Positions 27,660 through 36,118 of a stretch of DNA of 64,000 nt are shown one piece after another. Under the pieces are notes generated by a model. That model was not told the DNA's origin. It ran no database searches and saw only the letters and a list, made by a program, of their open reading frames with translations. Source of the stretch: Flavobacterium sp. LC2016-01 (GTDB lineage: Bacteria > Bacteroidota > Bacteroidia > Flavobacteriales > Flavobacteriaceae); the NCBI RefSeq assembly GCF_009711135.1, contig NZ_WMIC01000009.1, positions 1 to 64,000 of the forward strand, in the 5' to 3' direction. Made by a program: the position numbers and the translations under genes. Every line of letters starts with the position of its first letter. The first letter of the stretch is position 1.

Positions 27660-28895
27660 TTAGCTTTCTTTATTTAATGGGAGTTCAGCGACAACAAACG
27701 TGCTTCCGCCAGCATAAATGAAATCATTTTTTGTAGCGTTTTTCTTTGCATCCAAAAATGCTTTTTCAACCGAATCGTATTTTTCTCCAATTAAATTATA
27801 TTTTTTGGCTGTATCTTGCAGAATTTCAGTGCTTAACCCCCTCGAAGAATCGGGTCTGCAAAAATAATAACGTGCTTTTTGAGGAAAGAGCGGTAAAATA
27901 GAATCTAGGTCTTTATCGTTTACAACACCTAAAACAATGTGTAGATTTTCGTAAGTTTCTTTTTGAAGCTGCTTCATAACAACGGCAAGACCATGTTTGT
28001 TATGAGCAGTGTCACAAATGATTTTTGGATTTTCGCCAAGCTGCTGCCATCTGCCTTGAAGACCTGTGTTTTTTACAACCTGCAATAATCCTGATTTCAG
28101 ACTTTCTTCCGAAACTTTAAAATCGGTGGTTTCATTTAAAATCTGAATTGTCTGCTGTACCGTTTTTTTATTGTGAAACTGATAATCTCCAATTAAATCC
28201 GAAGGAAAAACTTCAGAAATTAAATCCGAAGCAAAGTAAATCGGCGCTTTGTTTTGTTCGGCTTTCGCCAAAAATACAGGCTGGGTTTCATTTGTATATT
28301 CGCCAATAACAACCGGAACATTTGGTTTGATAATTCCAGCTTTTTCGCCGGCAATCAAAGCAGGCGTGTTTCCAAGAAACTGCGTATGATCTAAATCTAT
28401 ATTTGTAATTACCGAAACCAAAGGCGTAATAATATTAGTAGCGTCTAATCTTCCGCCTAAACCAACTTCGATAACAGCAATATCAACTTTTTCTGCTGCA
28501 AAATAATCAAAAGCCAAACCAACAGACATTTCGAAGAAACTCATATCATTGGCTTCAAAAAAACTTTTGTGCTTGTCTATAAATTCGATTACAAATTCTT
28601 CTGAAATCTCTTGGCCGTTTATTCTGATTCTTTCTCTAAAATCTTTTAAATGCGGCGAAGTGTACAATCCAACTTTATACCCAGCTTCCTGCAAGATTGA
28701 AGACAGCATGTGCGAAGTAGAACCTTTGCCGTTTGTTCCCGCAACGTGAATGCACTTTAAATGGTCTTGCGGATTATCAAGATGTCCAGCCAGCAATTTA
28801 ATATTGGTCAAGTCTTCTTTATAGGCCGAAGCGCCCTGCAGCTGATACATTGGAAGCTGATTAAACATCCAGTTTGTGGTCTCTTGATAGTTCAT
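27660..28895 (-). CDS. folC: Bifunctional dihydrofolate/folylpolyglutamate synthase
   Basis: A 411-residue Mur-ligase-type enzyme with P-loop VAGTNGKGSTSHML (~52-65), the second ATP/metal block (LGGRLDATN) and a C-terminal domain with VLGVVNDKD. It adds glutamates to folates in the cytoplasm. Length and motifs are normal for FolC. It is divergent from exbB with a 131-bp intergenic region. Confidence 0.95.
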   Translation of the reverse strand: MNYQETTNWMFNQLPMYQLQGASAYKEDLTNIKLLAGHLDNPQDHLKCIHVAGTNGKGSTSHMLSSILQEAGYKVGLYTSPHLKDFRERIRINGQEISEEFVIEFIDKHKSFFEANDMSFFEMSVGLAFDYFAAEKVDIAVIEVGLGGRLDATNIITPLVSVITNIDLDHTQFLGNTPALIAGEKAGIIKPNVPVVIGEYTNETQPVFLAKAEQNKAPIYFASDLISEVFPSDLIGDYQFHNKKTVQQTIQILNETTDFKVSEESLKSGLLQVVKNTGLQGRWQQLGENPKIICDTAHNKHGLAVVMKQLQKETYENLHIVLGVVNDKDLDSILPLFPQKARYYFCRPDSSRGLSTEILQDTAKKYNLIGEKYDSVEKAFLDAKKNATKNDFIYAGGSTFVVAELPLNKES

Positions 28896-29026
28896 TTATT
28901 TGGATAAAATAGTTGTTGATTGAAATAAATTTCGATTTTTGTAGTTTAATATAACAGCGAAAATTATCTTTAGTGCAAATTTCAAATATTTTTTTTAGAA
29001 TTAATCATAAAAACCAGAATTAAAAT

Positions 29027-29722
29027 ATGTTTAGCTTCATTCAATTACAAACAGATACAATCGCAAACGCAGCATCTAACGTAGTTATCGAAAAAATTGC
29101 TCCAAATAACGAAATCTCAGTTTTAGACTTTATTTTAAAAGGAGGAGTTTTCCTTATTCCAATTGCTATATTATTGTTTTATACTATTTATGTCATTTTT
29201 GAGCGTTATATGTACATTAGTAAAGCGTCGCAAATTGACAGCCGATTAATGCAGGACGTAGGGGATAAATTGAATGCAGGAAATATAGAATTGGCACGAA
29301 CAATTGTAGAAAGAAGCAATACAGCTGCTGCAAATATTTTGAAAGAAGGTGTTCTAGTAATCGGAAGACCAATTGCAGAAATCGAATCAAACATGGACCG
29401 CGCTGCTGATATTGAAATTGGCGAAATGGAAAAGCATTTAGGTCATCTTGGTCTTATTGCCGGTATTGCGCCAACGCTTGGTTTTATTGGAACAATTTCT
29501 GGAGTAATCAAAATTTTCTACAGTATTTCGGTTACAGAAAATATCAGTATCGGAAATATTTCTGGAGGTTTGTATGAAAAAATGATCAGTTCAGGTTCTG
29601 GGTTAATTGTGGGTATTATTGCATATTCTGCTTACCACTTATTAAACGGGAAAATTGATAATTTTGCTTTAAAAATTCAGAAACAAATATTAGAATTTGT
29701 CAATATAATTCAAAGAGCATAA
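29027..29722 (+). CDS. exbB: MotA/TolQ/ExbB proton channel protein
   Basis: A 231-residue inner-membrane protein with three helices (~34-55, ~142-163, ~180-202) and the channel signature HLGLIAGIAPTLGFIGTISGV. It forms the proton channel that, with ExbD, powers TonB-type transport at the outer membrane. exbD follows 3 bases downstream. Confidence 0.95.
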   Translation: MFSFIQLQTDTIANAASNVVIEKIAPNNEISVLDFILKGGVFLIPIAILLFYTIYVIFERYMYISKASQIDSRLMQDVGDKLNAGNIELARTIVERSNTAAANILKEGVLVIGRPIAEIESNMDRAADIEIGEMEKHLGHLGLIAGIAPTLGFIGTISGVIKIFYSISVTENISIGNISGGLYEKMISSGSGLIVGIIAYSAYHLLNGKIDNFALKIQKQILEFVNIIQRA

Positions 29723-29725
29723 GGT

Positions 29726-30121
29726 ATGTCCATTAAAAGAAAAAGAAGATTTCACGCTGAGGTTGCGACCTCGTCATTAAGTGATATTATGTTTTTCCTG
29801 CTGTTGTTTTTCTTAATTATTTCAACGCTGGCAAATCCTAATGTGATTAAAATGACGTTGCCGAAAGCCAAAGCAAATGAAAAGACCAATAAACAATTAA
29901 TCAGTTTATCGGTTACCGAAGATAAAAAATTCTACATTGACAAAGAACCCGTTGATTTTGAAAATCTGGAAACGAGTTTAATGTCTAAAATAGGCACAAA
30001 TAAAGAACAGACAGTTGTAGTTCGAATTCCGTTTAACCTGCAGGTTCAAGATTTAGTTGATGTTTTGCAGATAGGAGTGAAGAACAATTTGAAGTTTGTA
30101 ATTGCTACAAGCCCGAAATAA
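29726..30121 (+). CDS. exbD: ExbD/TolR-family protein
   Basis: A 131-residue protein with one N-terminal helix (~18-38) that carries the proton-relay Asp (LSDIMFFLL) and a periplasmic domain. It is the partner of the upstream ExbB. The stop is followed at once by a repeat/hairpin block. Confidence 0.95.
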   Translation: MSIKRKRRFHAEVATSSLSDIMFFLLLFFLIISTLANPNVIKMTLPKAKANEKTNKQLISLSVTEDKKFYIDKEPVDFENLETSLMSKIGTNKEQTVVVRIPFNLQVQDLVDVLQIGVKNNLKFVIATSPK

Positions 30122-30134
30122 AAAATAAATATTA

Positions 30135-30247
30135 GGGCGTGACCACAATAAAAAAATGGGCTAATCAGCATAACGTTGATAGGCCCATTTTTTTATTGCG
30201 GTCGGGCTATCCGGGCTACTTCGGTAGCTTCCTTCTATCCCTCACGC
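30135..30247. repeat. Interspersed element, copy 1 (GGGCGTG ... CTCACGC)
   Basis: A 113-bp block that starts GGGCGTG and ends TTCTATCCCTCACGC and contains GGGCTATCC. The same borders and internal motif are found at 52354-52446. It also contains a hairpin (AAAAAATGGGC / GCCCATTTTTTT, 30152-30195) that can end the exbB-exbD transcript. Both copies lie just after the stop of a plus-strand gene. This block, the inverted repeat at 30301 and the terminator at 30421 fill the 401 bp between exbD and the TonB-like gene. Confidence 0.65.
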
Positions 30248-30300
30248 GGAAACAAGACGATTTTAGTATTCGAGAAATAAAGTAATTTCAACACAATCTT

Positions 30301-30400
30301 GTCATTCCGAGGAACGAGGAATCTCCACAAGTAACTCGACAAAGATTGGCGATTTTGTTTGCGGAGCTTCTCGCGGGGATTCCTCGTTCCTCGGAATAAC
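30301..30400. repeat. Long imperfect inverted repeat (GTCATTCCGAGGAACGAGGA)
   Basis: Two 26-base arms starting GTCATTCCGAGGAACGAGGA and ending TCCTCGTTCCTCGGAATAAC pair with two mismatches around a ~48-base centre. Sequences of this kind are, from memory, dispersed in many Bacteroidota genomes. A short fragment of an arm is seen again at 46922-46938. Confidence 0.7.
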
Positions 30401-30420
30401 ATACTAGATGAAATAAACAT

Positions 30421-30461
30421 AAAAAAAGGCTTTCTGAAATTTCAGAAAGCCTTTTTTATAT
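30421..30461 (-). terminator. Terminator of the TonB-like gene
   Basis: Hairpin AAAAAAGGCTTTCTGAAA / TTTCAGAAAGCCTTTTTT downstream of the minus-strand gene at 30523. Confidence 0.85.
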
Positions 30462-30522
30462 AATTCGTGTAAATCCGTGACTCGAGCCCGAAGGGCGAAC
30501 AGACGAAGTAAATTCGTGTTTT

Positions 30523-31428
30523 TTAATTCAAACTAAAATTATAAATAATTTTACCAACTTGCTTAACAGGAGCATCACTGTCTGATTCCCATTTCGTATT
30601 CATTGCCGCAATTCTCGCTTGATCTAATAAACAGCTTGCTGTATTTGTAGTCCCTTTTATTCCAGCAGTTGCACTGATTGTTTTTCCGTTTTGATCTACC
30701 GTTACTTCAACCACCACTTTTCCTTCTTCATTGCAATTGTATTTTGGTGCCGGTTTCGATAACGCTTTTCTGTTTCCTAAAGAATATCCAGATCCACCGC
30801 CAGAACCGCCACCGCTTCCGGCTCCGTAACCGCTTCCAGTTCCAATTCCATTTCCGGTACCGTTACCGCCTCCGGTTCCTCCGCCAGAACCTCCAGATCC
30901 GTAATAACCATTAGAACTTAAACTTCCGTTTGATTTTCCTTTGTTTCCAGCTGTTTTATCATCGCCGTCTCCGCCTTTGTTTGAACCTTTCATTATGCTA
31001 GACAAAGCATCGTTTGTAGAGTTAGAAACTTTTGGTTTTTCAGGAACAGGTTTTGTTTCTGGTTTTACTATTGGCGGGGTTTTCTTTGGTTTTTCTTTTG
31101 TTGGAATAACTACGTCATTATCGGCAGTTGTGTTTTCTTGCGAGATGATAGCTTCTTCAGGAACTGCTTTTGGAGCAGCAGTTTGTTTTACGTTATTTTT
31201 TACATCTAGAACTTCACTTTTGTAATTGGCACCAGAACCTAAATCGCTGTCACCAAAATTTACCGTTACGCCTCCGCCACCGCCACCGCCGTCAGCAAGC
31301 GCTACGTTATTTTCCGGATTGTATGGCGGCCAAAAACGTATAAAAAAAAGCAATACTAAAATTGCGGCATATATTGCTGTTGTATAAAGTAGAGATTTCT
31401 TTTTATCTGAAGAATCGGTAGAACTCAT
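30523..31428 (-). CDS. TonB-like energy transducer
   Basis: A 301-residue protein with one N-terminal helix (~12-28), a long Pro/Lys-rich part (~115-145), a Gly/Ser-rich part (~160-220, GGGSGGGSG type) and a C-terminal TonB-like domain (~225-301) that contains KVVVEVTVDQNGK. It should link the ExbB/ExbD motor encoded nearby to outer-membrane transporters or another envelope process. It is convergent to exbD with repeats between. Confidence 0.85.
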   Translation of the reverse strand: MSSTDSSDKKKSLLYTTAIYAAILVLLFFIRFWPPYNPENNVALADGGGGGGGVTVNFGDSDLGSGANYKSEVLDVKNNVKQTAAPKAVPEEAIISQENTTADNDVVIPTKEKPKKTPPIVKPETKPVPEKPKVSNSTNDALSSIMKGSNKGGDGDDKTAGNKGKSNGSLSSNGYYGSGGSGGGTGGGNGTGNGIGTGSGYGAGSGGGSGGGSGYSLGNRKALSKPAPKYNCNEEGKVVVEVTVDQNGKTISATAGIKGTTNTASCLLDQARIAAMNTKWESDSDAPVKQVGKIIYNFSLN

Positions 31429-31506
31429 TTTGATTCTGAATTTTGTAATTGTATTAAATAAAAACGTTTAAAAGTAGTAAAAATTGTTTAGAATCGTAGA
31501 GAGAAT

Positions 31507-31640
31507 TTAACCGCTAGGCACGCAAAGATTTACGCAAGGTGCGCAAAGCTATTTGTTTTTAAATCTCGCAAAGTCGCAAAGAAACTTAAAAAATAAAACT
31601 TTGCGCACCTTGCGTAAATCTTTGCGTGCCTTGCGGTTAA
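31507..31640. repeat. Long inverted repeat with TTAACCGC ends
   Basis: Arms of ~42 bases (left starts TTAACCGCTAGGCACGCAAA, right ends GCGTGCCTTGCGGTTAA) are nearly perfect complements around a ~50-base centre that also holds CGCAAAGTCGCAAAG. It fills most of the gap between the Glu/Leu/Phe/Val dehydrogenase and TonB-like genes. Related AAAGNCGCAAAG blocks are, from memory, common between flavobacterial genes. Confidence 0.75.
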
Positions 31641-31673
31641 AAAAAAAACGAGCTAAAGAATTTAGCTCGTTTA
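31641..31673 (-). terminator. Terminator of the dehydrogenase gene
   Basis: Hairpin CGAGCTAAA / TTTAGCTCG with an A-run on the left (T-run on the minus strand), after the minus-strand dehydrogenase gene. Confidence 0.85.
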
Positions 31674-31691
31674 TAAATGAAGTATAAAAAA

Positions 31692-32918
31692 TTATACTAA
31701 TTGTTTCAGTGCAATTTCAAAAGCTGTTGCGCTGATATTTGTTTTTGATGAACTTAAAGCATGAGCCTTAACAATCGCATTTTTTATAATTTCTGAAGTA
31801 TCATTAAAAATAGCCTCATCTGTCATTTGAACTTTTTTCTCCATGAAATAAGCAAAAACTCTAGCCATTCCGCAGTTTGAAATGAAATCAGGAATCAAAC
31901 TTACTTTATGATCCACTTCTTCCATAATCGATCCGAAGAAAATTTCTTTGTCGGCAAAAGGAACATTTGCACCGCATGAAATAACTTCTAAACCATTTGC
32001 AATTAAATTGTCAATCTGTGCTTGAGTTACTAATCTTGAAGCGGCACATGGAGTGAAAATTTCAGCTCCAATCGTCCAGATTTTAGAATTGATTTCTTCA
32101 AACGGAATCATATTTTCGGCAACTAATTTATTTCCGTCTTTATTTAAAAACAAAGTTCTGATTTCTTCAAACGAAAAACCTTCTTCTTTAATCAATCCTC
32201 CGTCACGGTCAATAATTCCGATAACTTTTGCGCCCATTTCGGCTAAATAAAAAGCAGCAGCAGATCCAACATTTCCAAAACCTTGAACGATTGCTTTTTT
32301 GCCTTTAATTTCACCGCCGTAAGTAGCGTAGAAATGACGAACTGCTTCAGCAACGCCATAACCTGTAATCATATCAGCAACTGTATATTTTCTAGTTACA
32401 TCTGGTGAGAATTTTGGGTTTTCAATTACTTTGATAACACCTTGACGCAATTGCCCAATTCTGTTGATTTTATCAGCTTCTGTTGGTTTGAAATGTCCGT
32501 TGAAAACACCTTCCTGCGGATGCCACACACCACATTCTTCTGTCATTGGGATTACTTCATGAATCTCATCAACATTTAAATCTCCTCCAGTTCCATAATA
32601 GCTTTTTAATAAAGGTGAAACTGCTTTATACCAACGCTGTAAAACGCCTTTTTTGCGAGGATCATTTGGGTCAAAATTAATTCCAGATTTAGCGCCTCCA
32701 ATTGCAGGTCCAGAAACTGAAAATTTAACTTCCATGGTTTTGGCCAAAGACAAAACTTCGTTCATGTCTAAGCCTTTTCTCATTCTAGTTCCGCCTCCCG
32801 CAGCTCCTCCGCGCAAAGAATTAATAACGGTCCATCCTTCAGCTTCAGTTTCAGAATCTTTCCAGTTAAAAACAATTTCAGGTTCCTTATTTTCAAATTG
32901 CTGTAATAAATCTTTCAT
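31692..32918 (-). CDS. Glu/Leu/Phe/Val dehydrogenase
   Basis: A 408-residue NAD(P)-dependent amino acid dehydrogenase. The N-terminal domain has the substrate/catalytic block GPAIGGAKSGINFDP, and the Rossmann domain has VQGFGNVGSAAA (~215). SLRGGAAGGGTRM is the glycine-rich substrate loop. It reversibly deaminates an amino acid to a keto acid plus ammonia. Which amino acid (Glu, Leu or another) cannot be set by eye. Confidence 0.9.
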   Translation of the reverse strand: MKDLLQQFENKEPEIVFNWKDSETEAEGWTVINSLRGGAAGGGTRMRKGLDMNEVLSLAKTMEVKFSVSGPAIGGAKSGINFDPNDPRKKGVLQRWYKAVSPLLKSYYGTGGDLNVDEIHEVIPMTEECGVWHPQEGVFNGHFKPTEADKINRIGQLRQGVIKVIENPKFSPDVTRKYTVADMITGYGVAEAVRHFYATYGGEIKGKKAIVQGFGNVGSAAAFYLAEMGAKVIGIIDRDGGLIKEEGFSFEEIRTLFLNKDGNKLVAENMIPFEEINSKIWTIGAEIFTPCAASRLVTQAQIDNLIANGLEVISCGANVPFADKEIFFGSIMEEVDHKVSLIPDFISNCGMARVFAYFMEKKVQMTDEAIFNDTSEIIKNAIVKAHALSSSKTNISATAFEIALKQLV

Positions 32919-32999
32919 TTTGTTGAGATATGTTTATTTTGCGTAAAAGTATAAAATAGAATAATGCGAATAATGTATTTTATTGCAAATTTAATGAAA

Positions 33000-33043
33000 G
33001 AAAAAAAAGAAAGCCGAAAACTATATGGTTTTCGGCTTTCGGA
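33000..33043 (-). terminator. Terminator of the chalcone-isomerase-like gene
   Basis: Hairpin GAAAGCCGAAAAC / GTTTTCGGCTTTC with an A-run on its left (T-run on the minus strand), just downstream of the minus-strand gene at 33071. Confidence 0.85.
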
Positions 33044-33070
33044 TTTCGAATCTTTTTAAGAAATTCTGAA

Positions 33071-33646
33071 CTATATTCCTAATAAGTGTTTTTTCAAAGT
33101 TTCATCAACTGGTTTGTCTGAAAGCCAGATTCCGAATAATGCTTGTTTAAAATCAAATCCTGTGATTTTTCCTTTTGGAACATCATTTTTAATTACACTA
33201 ACAGTTTGATCAAGCGGATTGTAAAACAAAACAAATACATCTTTTTCTGTGATGGCATCACTTAAAAGTGTTTTGAACTGCTCAATTCTCGGGCGCAAAG
33301 CCTCCAGATTGCTTCCTGCAGATTTTTCAAAACCGGTATTCATTGCTTTTGTCAATTTGTTTGAAGAAACCATAGAAGAAGTGATTTCAATTCGCACAGC
33401 CATTTCAGTATCACTGTCAATAATGAATTTTGGATCTTGGCTTAATTGTGATAAATAAAGTGCCTGGACATAAACTTCCAACCACATTTTTGATCTTCCG
33501 CCAGCACCATTTAGCTGCATTGTTTTATTTTGGACTTCAATTTTTCTTGGAACTGTAACGCCGTTTACTTCTAGTTGAGCTTGTGCCGAAACAGTCGAAA
33601 ATTGCACGCTGAAAATAAGTGCAAATAATAGTAAAATCTTTTTCAT
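33071..33646 (-). CDS. Exported chalcone-isomerase-like protein
   Basis: A 191-residue protein with a signal peptide (~1-21, cleavage after VSAQA or VSA). The mature part has LEVNGVTVPRKIEV, GRSKMWLEVYVQALYL and a C-terminal IWLSDKP block typical of the bacterial chalcone-isomerase-like fold, whose members mostly bind fatty acids or are uncharacterised. No flavonoid chemistry is expected. Confidence 0.8.
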   Translation of the reverse strand: MKKILLLFALIFSVQFSTVSAQAQLEVNGVTVPRKIEVQNKTMQLNGAGGRSKMWLEVYVQALYLSQLSQDPKFIIDSDTEMAVRIEITSSMVSSNKLTKAMNTGFEKSAGSNLEALRPRIEQFKTLLSDAITEKDVFVLFYNPLDQTVSVIKNDVPKGKITGFDFKQALFGIWLSDKPVDETLKKHLLGI

Positions 33647-33942
33647 ACTTCTATCGATAATTTTTGTTTTTTGGCAAAAATACTTTTAATTTCTAAATTC
33701 TGCTCTCTAAAAATACATGTTTTTTATTAAAGTAATGCAATTTTTTTATTTGTATTTATTTCATTATCAATTTAGTAAGACTTGCTTTACGTACATTTAC
33801 GCGTTCCAAAACCGGTTGCGCACTTTTTTTTCTAAAATTTACTAAAACTTTATAATTAATGCCTTTTTGATGTGCAATTATATTCTTAAATTTTAAAGAA
33901 ATCCTTGAAGTATTGCTGTTAGTTTTTTCAAAATGCCGAATT

Positions 33943-33964
33943 ATTACGAAAACGTTATCGTAAT
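33943..33964. promoter_or_regulatory. LacI-type operator-like palindrome
   Basis: Arms ATTACGA and TCGTAAT flank AAACGTTA; 10 of 11 base pairs match about a central CG. A central CG in an AACGTT core is typical of LacI/PurR-family operators. It lies ~55 bp before the candidate -7 element at 34020 of the acyl-CoA dehydrogenase gene. No LacI-type regulator is in this window. Confidence 0.45.
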
Positions 33965-33996
33965 CTTTGCTGATCTATTAATTTTATATGCATGCA

Positions 33997-34027
33997 TTGT
34001 TAATTTGACTTTTAACATTTATCTTTG
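33997..34027 (+). promoter_or_regulatory. Candidate Bacteroidota promoter of the acyl-CoA dehydrogenase
   Basis: TATCTTTG at 34020-34027 matches the Bacteroidota -7 consensus TAnnTTTG fully, with TTG at 33997-33999 after a 20-base spacer matching the -33 element. It would give a ~100-base leader. Confidence 0.45.
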
Positions 34028-34131
34028 AAAGCCTTTTTTAAGCACAAAAACATTTTTAAAAACAAAAAAATATTTCCACCAACGAAAGTTTTTCGATTGT
34101 GGTTCAAAAAAACAATAAACTAAACAAGACT

Positions 34132-35274
34132 ATGGATTTTAATCTTACCGAAGAACACTTAATGATTCAGCAGGCTGCTAGAGATTTTGCTCAAAATGAA
34201 TTACTGCCTGGTGTTATTGAGCGTGACGAAAAACAAATTTTTCCGACAGAACAAGTAAAAAAAATGGGACAATTAGGTTTCATGGGAATGATGGTTGATC
34301 CGAAATACGGAGGAAGCGGACTTGATGCTATTTCATATGTAATTGCTATGGAAGAGATTTCTAAAGTTGATGCATCAGCTTCTGTGGTTATGTCTGTAAA
34401 TAATTCATTAGTTTGCTGGGGTTTACAGGAATTTGGAACTGAAGAACAAAAACAAAAATATTTGCCAGGTTTAGCTTCAGGTGAAATTCACGGAGCTTTT
34501 TGCTTGAGCGAGCCAGAAGCAGGAAGTGATGCAACTTCTCAAAAAACTACTGCCATTGATATGGGTGACCATTACTTGGTAAACGGAACAAAAAACTGGA
34601 TTACTAACGGAAATACGGCTTCAGTATATTTAGTAATCGCTCAAACGCATCCAGAGAAAAAACATAAAGGAATCAATGCTTTGATTATGACCAAAGATAT
34701 GCCTGGTTTTTCGATTGGTCCAAAAGAACAAAAAATGGGAATCCGTGGTTCTGATACACACTCTTTAATGTTTAGTGATGTAAAAGTTCCAAAAGAAAAT
34801 AGAATTGGTGAAGATGGTTTCGGGTTCAAATTTGCAATGAAAACTTTGGCTGGAGGGAGAATCGGAATTGCTTCTCAGGCTTTAGGAATTGCTTCTGGAG
34901 CTTATGAATTGGCTCTTAAATATTCTAAAGAACGTAAAGCTTTCGGAACTGAAATCTGCAATCATCAGGCAATTGCTTTTAAATTGGCAGATATGGCTGT
35001 AAATATCGAAGCAGCGCGTCATTTATGTATGAAAGCGGCTTGGGATAAAGACCAGCATAAAAACTACGACGTGAGCGGTGCAATGGCAAAATTATTCGCT
35101 TCGCAAGTGGCAATGGACACTGCTGTTGAAGCGGTTCAGATTCACGGCGGAAATGGATATGTGAAAGAATATCATGTAGAGCGTTTTATGCGTGATGCAA
35201 AAATTACTCAGATTTACGAAGGTACATCAGAGATTCAAAAAATCGTAATTTCGAGATCAGTTATCGCCGGATAA
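34132..35274 (+). CDS. Acyl-CoA dehydrogenase
   Basis: A 380-residue flavoprotein starting MDFNLTEEHLMIQQAARDFA, the typical family start; the frame runs back to a GTG at 34099 but that extension is not family-like. Motifs include CLSEPEAGSDA, the FAD-binding WITNG block and the C-terminal YEGTSEIQ block with the catalytic Glu. It oxidises short- to medium-chain acyl-CoA and passes electrons to ETF; chain-length choice is unknown. Confidence 0.93.
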   Translation: MDFNLTEEHLMIQQAARDFAQNELLPGVIERDEKQIFPTEQVKKMGQLGFMGMMVDPKYGGSGLDAISYVIAMEEISKVDASASVVMSVNNSLVCWGLQEFGTEEQKQKYLPGLASGEIHGAFCLSEPEAGSDATSQKTTAIDMGDHYLVNGTKNWITNGNTASVYLVIAQTHPEKKHKGINALIMTKDMPGFSIGPKEQKMGIRGSDTHSLMFSDVKVPKENRIGEDGFGFKFAMKTLAGGRIGIASQALGIASGAYELALKYSKERKAFGTEICNHQAIAFKLADMAVNIEAARHLCMKAAWDKDQHKNYDVSGAMAKLFASQVAMDTAVEAVQIHGGNGYVKEYHVERFMRDAKITQIYEGTSEIQKIVISRSVIAG

Positions 35275-35299
35275 ATTTAGATTTTCAATTCAATAGAAA

Positions 35300-35341
35300 T
35301 AAAACCCTTTCAGCTTATGCAGCTTCGAAAGGGTTTTTTGT
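35300..35341 (+). terminator. Terminator of the acyl-CoA dehydrogenase gene
   Basis: Hairpin AAAACCCTTTC / GAAAGGGTTTT followed by T residues. Confidence 0.85.
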
Positions 35342-35344
35342 TTA

Positions 35345-35370
35345 GATGTTAAAATTGTTACATTTACATC
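35345..35370. promoter_or_regulatory. TTTACATC half-site before the Crp/Fnr gene
   Basis: GATGT (35345-35349) and ACATC (35366-35370, within TTTACATC) form a gapped inverted repeat just 15 bases before the ATG of the Crp/Fnr gene. The same TTTACATC half-site makes a perfect dyad before the peroxiredoxin gene at 36119-36144, which suggests autoregulation. Confidence 0.4.
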
Positions 35371-35385
35371 AAGAAAATTTATTCT

Positions 35386-36063
35386 ATGTACGAAGATTTA
35401 AAATATTGGTACTTGCGGGATCATAAATTATTTAGAACGCTGAGTTATTCACAAATCAAACAATTGTGTATTATTACCGGTTTTAAAAAAGCATCAAAAG
35501 GAGAAATTATTTATTTTTCTTCTTCAGATGTGCCTCGTATCTTTTTGCTTAAAAAAGGGAATATAAAAATTGTTGCCATTGATGATGATGGCAATGAAAC
35601 CATAAAAGACATTATTCAAAAAGGAGATTTATTTGGCGAATTGACTTTGGAAACAGACAATAAAGTCGAAGAATATGCAAAAGTTCTTTCTGATGATGTT
35701 GTAATCTGCAGTTTCTTAATGTCTGATTTTGAAGATTTATTGTTGCGAAATCCAACATTGGCAATTTCATACACCAAGTTTGTGGGTTTGAAAATGAAAC
35801 GTGTTAAAAACAGTTATGCCAATTTAATCTCTAAAGACGCCAAAACCAGATTGTACCAATTCTTAAAAGATTGGGCAGAACAAGAAGGAATTAGAAACGG
35901 AAATACGGTAGCAATTGAAAATTATTTAACCCAAAATGATATTGCCCAAATTATCTGCACTTCAAGACAGACTGCTACACAATTACTTAATGAAATGGAA
36001 ACGAACCAGCTGTTAAGTTATAATAGAAAAGAAATTATCATTCAAGATATCACCAAATTATAA
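35386..36063 (+). CDS. Crp/Fnr-family transcriptional regulator
   Basis: A 225-residue regulator with an N-terminal cyclic-nucleotide-binding-like roll (~15-125; FLLKKGNIKIVAIDDDG and GDLFGEL), a long dimer helix and a C-terminal winged helix-turn-helix (~165-220; NDIAQIICTSRQTATQLLNE). The GDLFGEL segment resembles the phosphate-binding cassette, but the Arg/Ser pair that binds cAMP is not evident. No Fnr-type N-terminal Cys cluster is present. It heads an eight-gene plus-strand unit and probably controls it. Confidence 0.88.
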   Translation: MYEDLKYWYLRDHKLFRTLSYSQIKQLCIITGFKKASKGEIIYFSSSDVPRIFLLKKGNIKIVAIDDDGNETIKDIIQKGDLFGELTLETDNKVEEYAKVLSDDVVICSFLMSDFEDLLLRNPTLAISYTKFVGLKMKRVKNSYANLISKDAKTRLYQFLKDWAEQEGIRNGNTVAIENYLTQNDIAQIICTSRQTATQLLNEMETNQLLSYNRKEIIIQDITKL

Positions 36064-36118
36064 TTATTTTATGCGAAGTGTAAATTAGCCGACATTTTGC
36101 TTTTTCATAGTATCATAA

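Larger units (their letters stand above)
33647..34131. other. 485-bp gene-free region with operator-like palindromes
   Basis: No convincing gene is seen. Short frames of ~30-36 codons exist but lack any protein-like signal. The region holds AACCGGTT (within ~33817-33826), a 22-bp near-palindrome at 33943-33964, the palindrome ATGCATGCAT around 33989-33998, and a promoter-like element before the acyl-CoA dehydrogenase. Confidence 0.5.

Noticed and set aside
30678-31225. Plus-strand frames opposite the TonB-like gene
   Set aside because: They are shadows of a low-complexity Gly/Pro coding region and have no homology-like features.
33735-34028. Short plus-strand frames of ~31-36 codons in the intergenic region
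   Set aside because: They lack protein-like composition and the second covers the LacI-type palindrome; likely chance.
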